From positions 186,001 through 250,000 of the forward strand of contig NZ_VOSM01000004.1 of assembly GCF_007997015.1 (NCBI RefSeq): 64,000 nt of DNA, written 5' to 3'. The position numbers were made by a program, and so were the translations under genes. This document shows positions 61,539 to 64,000 of the stretch, piece by piece (positions within the stretch are counted from its first letter, which is position 1; each line of letters begins with the position of its first letter). Source of the stretch: Lujinxingia vulgaris (GTDB lineage: Bacteria > Myxococcota_A > Bradymonadia > Bradymonadales > Bradymonadaceae). The notes beneath the pieces were generated by a model, which had not been told where the DNA came from, did not search any database, and worked only from the letters and a program-made list of their open reading frames with translations.

Positions 61539-62126
61539 ATGAAACGACTTCCCACCGAGCAAAGACGCAAGCAAATCGCCGACGCGGCGCTGCGCATCAT
61601 CGCCGAGCGCGGCCTGCGTCGCTTTACCGTCGCGGCGATCGCCGAGGAGGTGGGCCTGGCCGATGGCACGATCTTCCGTCACTTCGACGATAAAGATGAC
61701 ATCGTGCTCGAAGCGGTCCACCAGCTCGAAGAAGCCCTCATCGCGCAGGAGACCGAGTATGAGGGCGACCCGCTTGAGCGTCTCGGCGCCTTTCTGCACC
61801 ACCGCATCACGCTGATGCGCGAGCGCCCCGAGTTCTTCAAAGCCCTCTTCTCCGACGACCTCGCCCAGGCCGGCCCTCCCGAGGCCGGTGAGCGTGTGCG
61901 CGCGCTCAAACGCCGCTCGATGCAATTTGTGCGCTCCCACCTCCAGCAAGCCATCGATGAGAGGCTCATCGAGCCCGGCCACAGCGCTGATGCGCTGCTC
62001 TACCTCGTCCACGGCACCGCGCTGGCGATTGTCTTTTCGGGCAATGACCTCAAAAAAGTCACCGGCGAGTCCCTCAAATCCGGCGCGATCTGGGAGAGCC
62101 TCGAGAGGTTGATGCGCCGCTCCTGA
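61539..62126 (+). CDS. TetR-family transcriptional regulator
   Basis: 195 residues from ATG 61539. N-terminal helix-turn-helix: RRKQIADAALRIIAERGLRR then VAAIAEEVGLADGTIFRHFD, the classical TetR motif. The C-terminal part is an alpha-helical ligand domain (FFKALFSDDLAQ, GTALAIVFSGNDLKK). It is a paralogue of the next gene: both share GLADGTIFRHF-type and HGTA segments and nearly equal length. Its ligand is unknown. It lies 157 bases upstream of the second regulator. Confidence 0.9.
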   Translation: MKRLPTEQRRKQIADAALRIIAERGLRRFTVAAIAEEVGLADGTIFRHFDDKDDIVLEAVHQLEEALIAQETEYEGDPLERLGAFLHHRITLMRERPEFFKALFSDDLAQAGPPEAGERVRALKRRSMQFVRSHLQQAIDERLIEPGHSADALLYLVHGTALAIVFSGNDLKKVTGESLKSGAIWESLERLMRRS

Positions 62127-62245
62127 CGCGCACTTCCCACGCTCGCCACTCCTCAACATTTCTCCTCACTCCGCAGCCTGCTTCCCGCGAAAACACCTCG
62201 CCGGGTCCGCGCCCTCTTGCCTTCGCGTTCACTCTGCCTTACCTT

Positions 62246-62267
62246 TGCAAGTGAACACTCGCTTGCA
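62246..62267 (+). promoter_or_regulatory. Palindromic operator upstream of the second TetR gene
   Basis: Half-sites TGCAAGTGA (62246-62254) and TCGCTTGCA (62259-62267) are inverted repeats with one mismatch and a four-base centre (ACAC). Position, 15 bases before the start codon, suits autorepression. Confidence 0.65.
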
Positions 62268-62282
62268 TACAAGGAGCAGGCT

Positions 62283-62885
62283 ATGAGCACACGAACATCC
62301 GGCAAGAGATCATCGGCCGAACGCCGACGCCAGATCGCTTCAGCAGCGCTGAAGATCGTGGCGGAGGGCGGGCTGCACCAGCTCACCACCGCCGCACTGG
62401 CCGAGCGCGTCGGTCTGGCCGAGGGCACCATCTTTCGGCACTTCCACGACAAAGCCGAGATCCTCGCGGTGGCCACCGAGCTTATCGAAGAGATGTTTGA
62501 GCACGCGCTGCCCGATACAAACGACGAAGCGCTCTCGCGCCTTGGCGAGTTCGTGCGCAGGCGCCTGACGCTGGTGGAGCTTTACCCGGGCATCCAGCGC
62601 ATCATGTTCTCCGACCACCTGGCGACCTCCGGCTCTCCCGAGGCCGTGGAGCAGGTGGCGCGCCTGAAGCAGCGTGCCATCGACTTTATGCTCGACGCCC
62701 TTCGAGAGGCCCGCGCGAAGGGGCAGGTTCGCGAAGATATTGAGCTCGACGCCCTTCTGCTCATCGTGCACGGCACCGCCATGGCCGCGGCATTCTCCGT
62801 CAACCAGCTCGCCGGCCGCGGCATTCGACTTCAGGCCGACGCGACCTGGGCGGCCATCGAACACCTTATTCGCCGACCATCCTGA
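62283..62885 (+). CDS. TetR-family regulator of the adjacent efflux unit
   Basis: 200 residues from ATG 62283 (AAGGAG seven bases upstream). HTH: RRRQIASAALKIVAEGG then TTAALAERVGLAEGTIFRHF. The ligand domain includes LGEFVRRRLTLVELYPGIQR and AMAAAFSVNQLAGRGI. It ends 13 bases before the adaptor gene, so the two form an operon, and a palindromic operator lies directly upstream. By analogy with AcrR-type regulators it likely represses the efflux genes until a toxic ligand binds; this is inference. Confidence 0.9.
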   Translation: MSTRTSGKRSSAERRRQIASAALKIVAEGGLHQLTTAALAERVGLAEGTIFRHFHDKAEILAVATELIEEMFEHALPDTNDEALSRLGEFVRRRLTLVELYPGIQRIMFSDHLATSGSPEAVEQVARLKQRAIDFMLDALREARAKGQVREDIELDALLLIVHGTAMAAAFSVNQLAGRGIRLQADATWAAIEHLIRRPS

Positions 62886-62898
62886 GGAGGGACGTGTC

Positions 62899-64000
62899 AT
62901 GTTCTCGTCGTTATTTTTTTGGTTTTTTCGCCCTGACAAGCAAGCAAATACTCGCTTGAAGGCTTCGTTTTTGCTCTCCGGCAGCGTTTTTCTTCTCAGC
63001 CTCGCGGGGCTCAGCGGATGCATGAGCGACAACGCCGAACCTCAAGCCGCGGGCGAAACGGCCGTGCCTCCCCAGGCGGTGCGCGTGATCACCGTTGAAA
63101 AACGCGCGATGCGCCAGACCCTCGACTATGTGGGCACCATACGCGCCACACAGCAGGTCGCGCTGAGCGCGCAGCTCCCCGGCACGCTCACCTCCCTCCA
63201 TGTCGACCGCGGCGATCGGGTCACCCGGGGCCAACTTCTGGCCCGCATCGATGCAAACGATATCGCGGCGCGCCGCGCTCAGATTGCCGCTGAGATTCAG
63301 CGCGCCCGCACCGAGAACGACTACCTCTGCGGACGCTATGCCACCGACCAGAACCTGGCCGAAGCCGGCGTCATTCACAGCGCGCAGCTCGACACCAGCC
63401 GCAACGCCTGCGAGAGCAGCGCGCAGGCGGTCGCCGCCACCGAGGCCAAACGCGGAGAGCTTGAGGCGACCCTAAACAAAGGAGTGATTCACTCCCCCAT
63501 CGATGGCTACGTGCTCGAGCGCAGCGCGGAGCCCGGCGAAGATGTCGGCCCCGGCCGCCCCTTGCTGATGCTCGCCAGCGACGGACTGGAGGTGCTCGTG
63601 CCCGTCGTCGAGAGCGATCTTCGCCGGGGCATCAAGCCCGGCACGCCCGCCCTTGTGAGCCTGTCCACCAGCAGCGAGTTCGAGGGGCAGGTCGATACGA
63701 TCGCCCCTTCTGCTCGCGGCGCGGCCCGAAGCGCCGAGGTGACCGTAGCGCTTCCCGAAAACACCACCGAACTTCGCCCCGGGATGTCCGCCGACGTCAG
63801 CTTCGTGCTCGCTGCGCTTCCCGACGCCACCCCCGTGCCCCGCGAGGCGCTTAAAGCCACCGACGAGGGATGGGCGATCTTCATCATTGAAAACGACATC
63901 GCCCGACGCGTCGACATCGAACGCGGCATCGCTCAAGGGGGGCTTATCGCCGTCGAACCCCGACTCGCCAGCGGCACAAAGGTCGCCGTGAGCAACCTCG
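62899..64000 (+). CDS. RND-type efflux membrane-fusion (adaptor) lipoprotein, 3' end cut by window
   Basis: Open from ATG 62899 (GGAGG eight bases upstream) to the window end, about 367 codons with no stop. Lipobox LSGC near residue 41 after a hydrophobic stretch. HlyD/AcrA fold: QVALSAQLPGTLTSLHVDRG and GDRVTRGQLLARIDANDI (lipoyl-like half), helical hairpin about 115-190, GVIHSPIDGYVLERSAEPGE and EVLVPVVESDLRRGIKP. The N-terminal 17 or so residues (SLFFWFFRPDKQA) precede a basic residue and a normal signal, so a TTG start at 62956 is an alternative. It links an inner-membrane RND pump to an outer-membrane channel, both presumably downstream. Confidence 0.88.
   Translation, partial: MFSSLFFWFFRPDKQANTRLKASFLLSGSVFLLSLAGLSGCMSDNAEPQAAGETAVPPQAVRVITVEKRAMRQTLDYVGTIRATQQVALSAQLPGTLTSLHVDRGDRVTRGQLLARIDANDIAARRAQIAAEIQRARTENDYLCGRYATDQNLAEAGVIHSAQLDTSRNACESSAQAVAATEAKRGELEATLNKGVIHSPIDGYVLERSAEPGEDVGPGRPLLMLASDGLEVLVPVVESDLRRGIKPGTPALVSLSTSSEFEGQVDTIAPSARGAARSAEVTVALPENTTELRPGMSADVSFVLAALPDATPVPREALKATDEGWAIFIIENDIARRVDIERGIAQGGLIAVEPRLASGTKVAVSNL
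62941..62958 (+). promoter_or_regulatory. Second operator-like palindrome inside the adaptor gene start
   Basis: CAAGCAAATACTCGCTTG matches the upstream operator core CAAGTGAACACTCGCTTG at 15 of 18 bases and keeps the inverted-repeat form. Confidence 0.45.

Overview
The window is dense, high-GC bacterial chromosome: about 46 protein genes, one tRNA, short intergenic gaps and many intrinsic terminators. Several features suggest a deltaproteobacterial/Myxococcota-type organism, possibly a Bradymonadales-like predator or gliding bacterium: two proteins with MYXO-CTERM-like C-termini, an IgGFc-binding-like lipoprotein, eukaryote-like Ser/Thr kinases fused to AAA/TPR or sulfatase-modifying-factor folds, a nidogen/EGF/Ig surface protein, a DUF6178 protein, many lipoproteins, and a pilMNOPQ cluster. 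The taxonomic call is inference from gene content; no rRNA is present. The cell is Gram-negative (secretin, OmpA-like protein, lipoproteins, RND-type adaptor).

Layout. 1-10.6 kb: cell-envelope genes (M15 peptidase, DUF547 lipoprotein, predicted outer-membrane protein), a 1248-residue kinase-AAA-TPR protein and an IgGFc-binding-like lipoprotein. 10.9-13.5 kb: a three-gene operon of unknown function ending in a protein that looks like an F1-ATPase alpha/beta subunit without its P-loop. 13.5-22.4 kb: SpoIID-domain surface protein, DUF6178 protein with class I lysyl-tRNA synthetase, an EpmA/GenX-type lysyl ligase with an added N-terminal domain, and a long-chain acyl-CoA synthetase. 22.8-30.4 kb: type IV pilus assembly operon pilM-N-O-P-Q followed by a lipoprotein; PilQ carries a coiled-coil insert of about 380 residues. 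30.8-39.1 kb: DksA-like regulator, small unknown proteins, proB, class II ribonucleotide reductase (nrdJ) and a type II NADH dehydrogenase. 39.1-47.6 kb: zinc-ribbon/proline-rich membrane protein, acidic lipoprotein, the 1299-residue nidogen/EGF/Ig protein and an OmpA-like barrel. 48.0-50.9 kb: a flavoprotein overlapping a membrane 4Fe-4S protein, then a repeat-rich intergenic region. 50.9-61.2 kb: YceI, thioesterase, YacG, PEGA protein, HtpG, lipoprotein, enoyl-CoA hydratase, kinase-FGE fusion and alpha/beta hydrolase. 61.3-64 kb: tRNA-Pro(CGG), two TetR regulators and an RND adaptor cut by the window end.

The clearest functional units are the pilus alignment complex with its secretin, the lysK-DUF6178 pair, the flavoprotein/Fe-S electron-transfer pair, and the tetR-adaptor efflux unit with two similar operator-like palindromes. 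The least explained pieces are the P-loop-less F1-like cassette (10.9-13.5 kb), the coiled-coil PilQ, and the repeat cluster at 50.4-50.9 kb.
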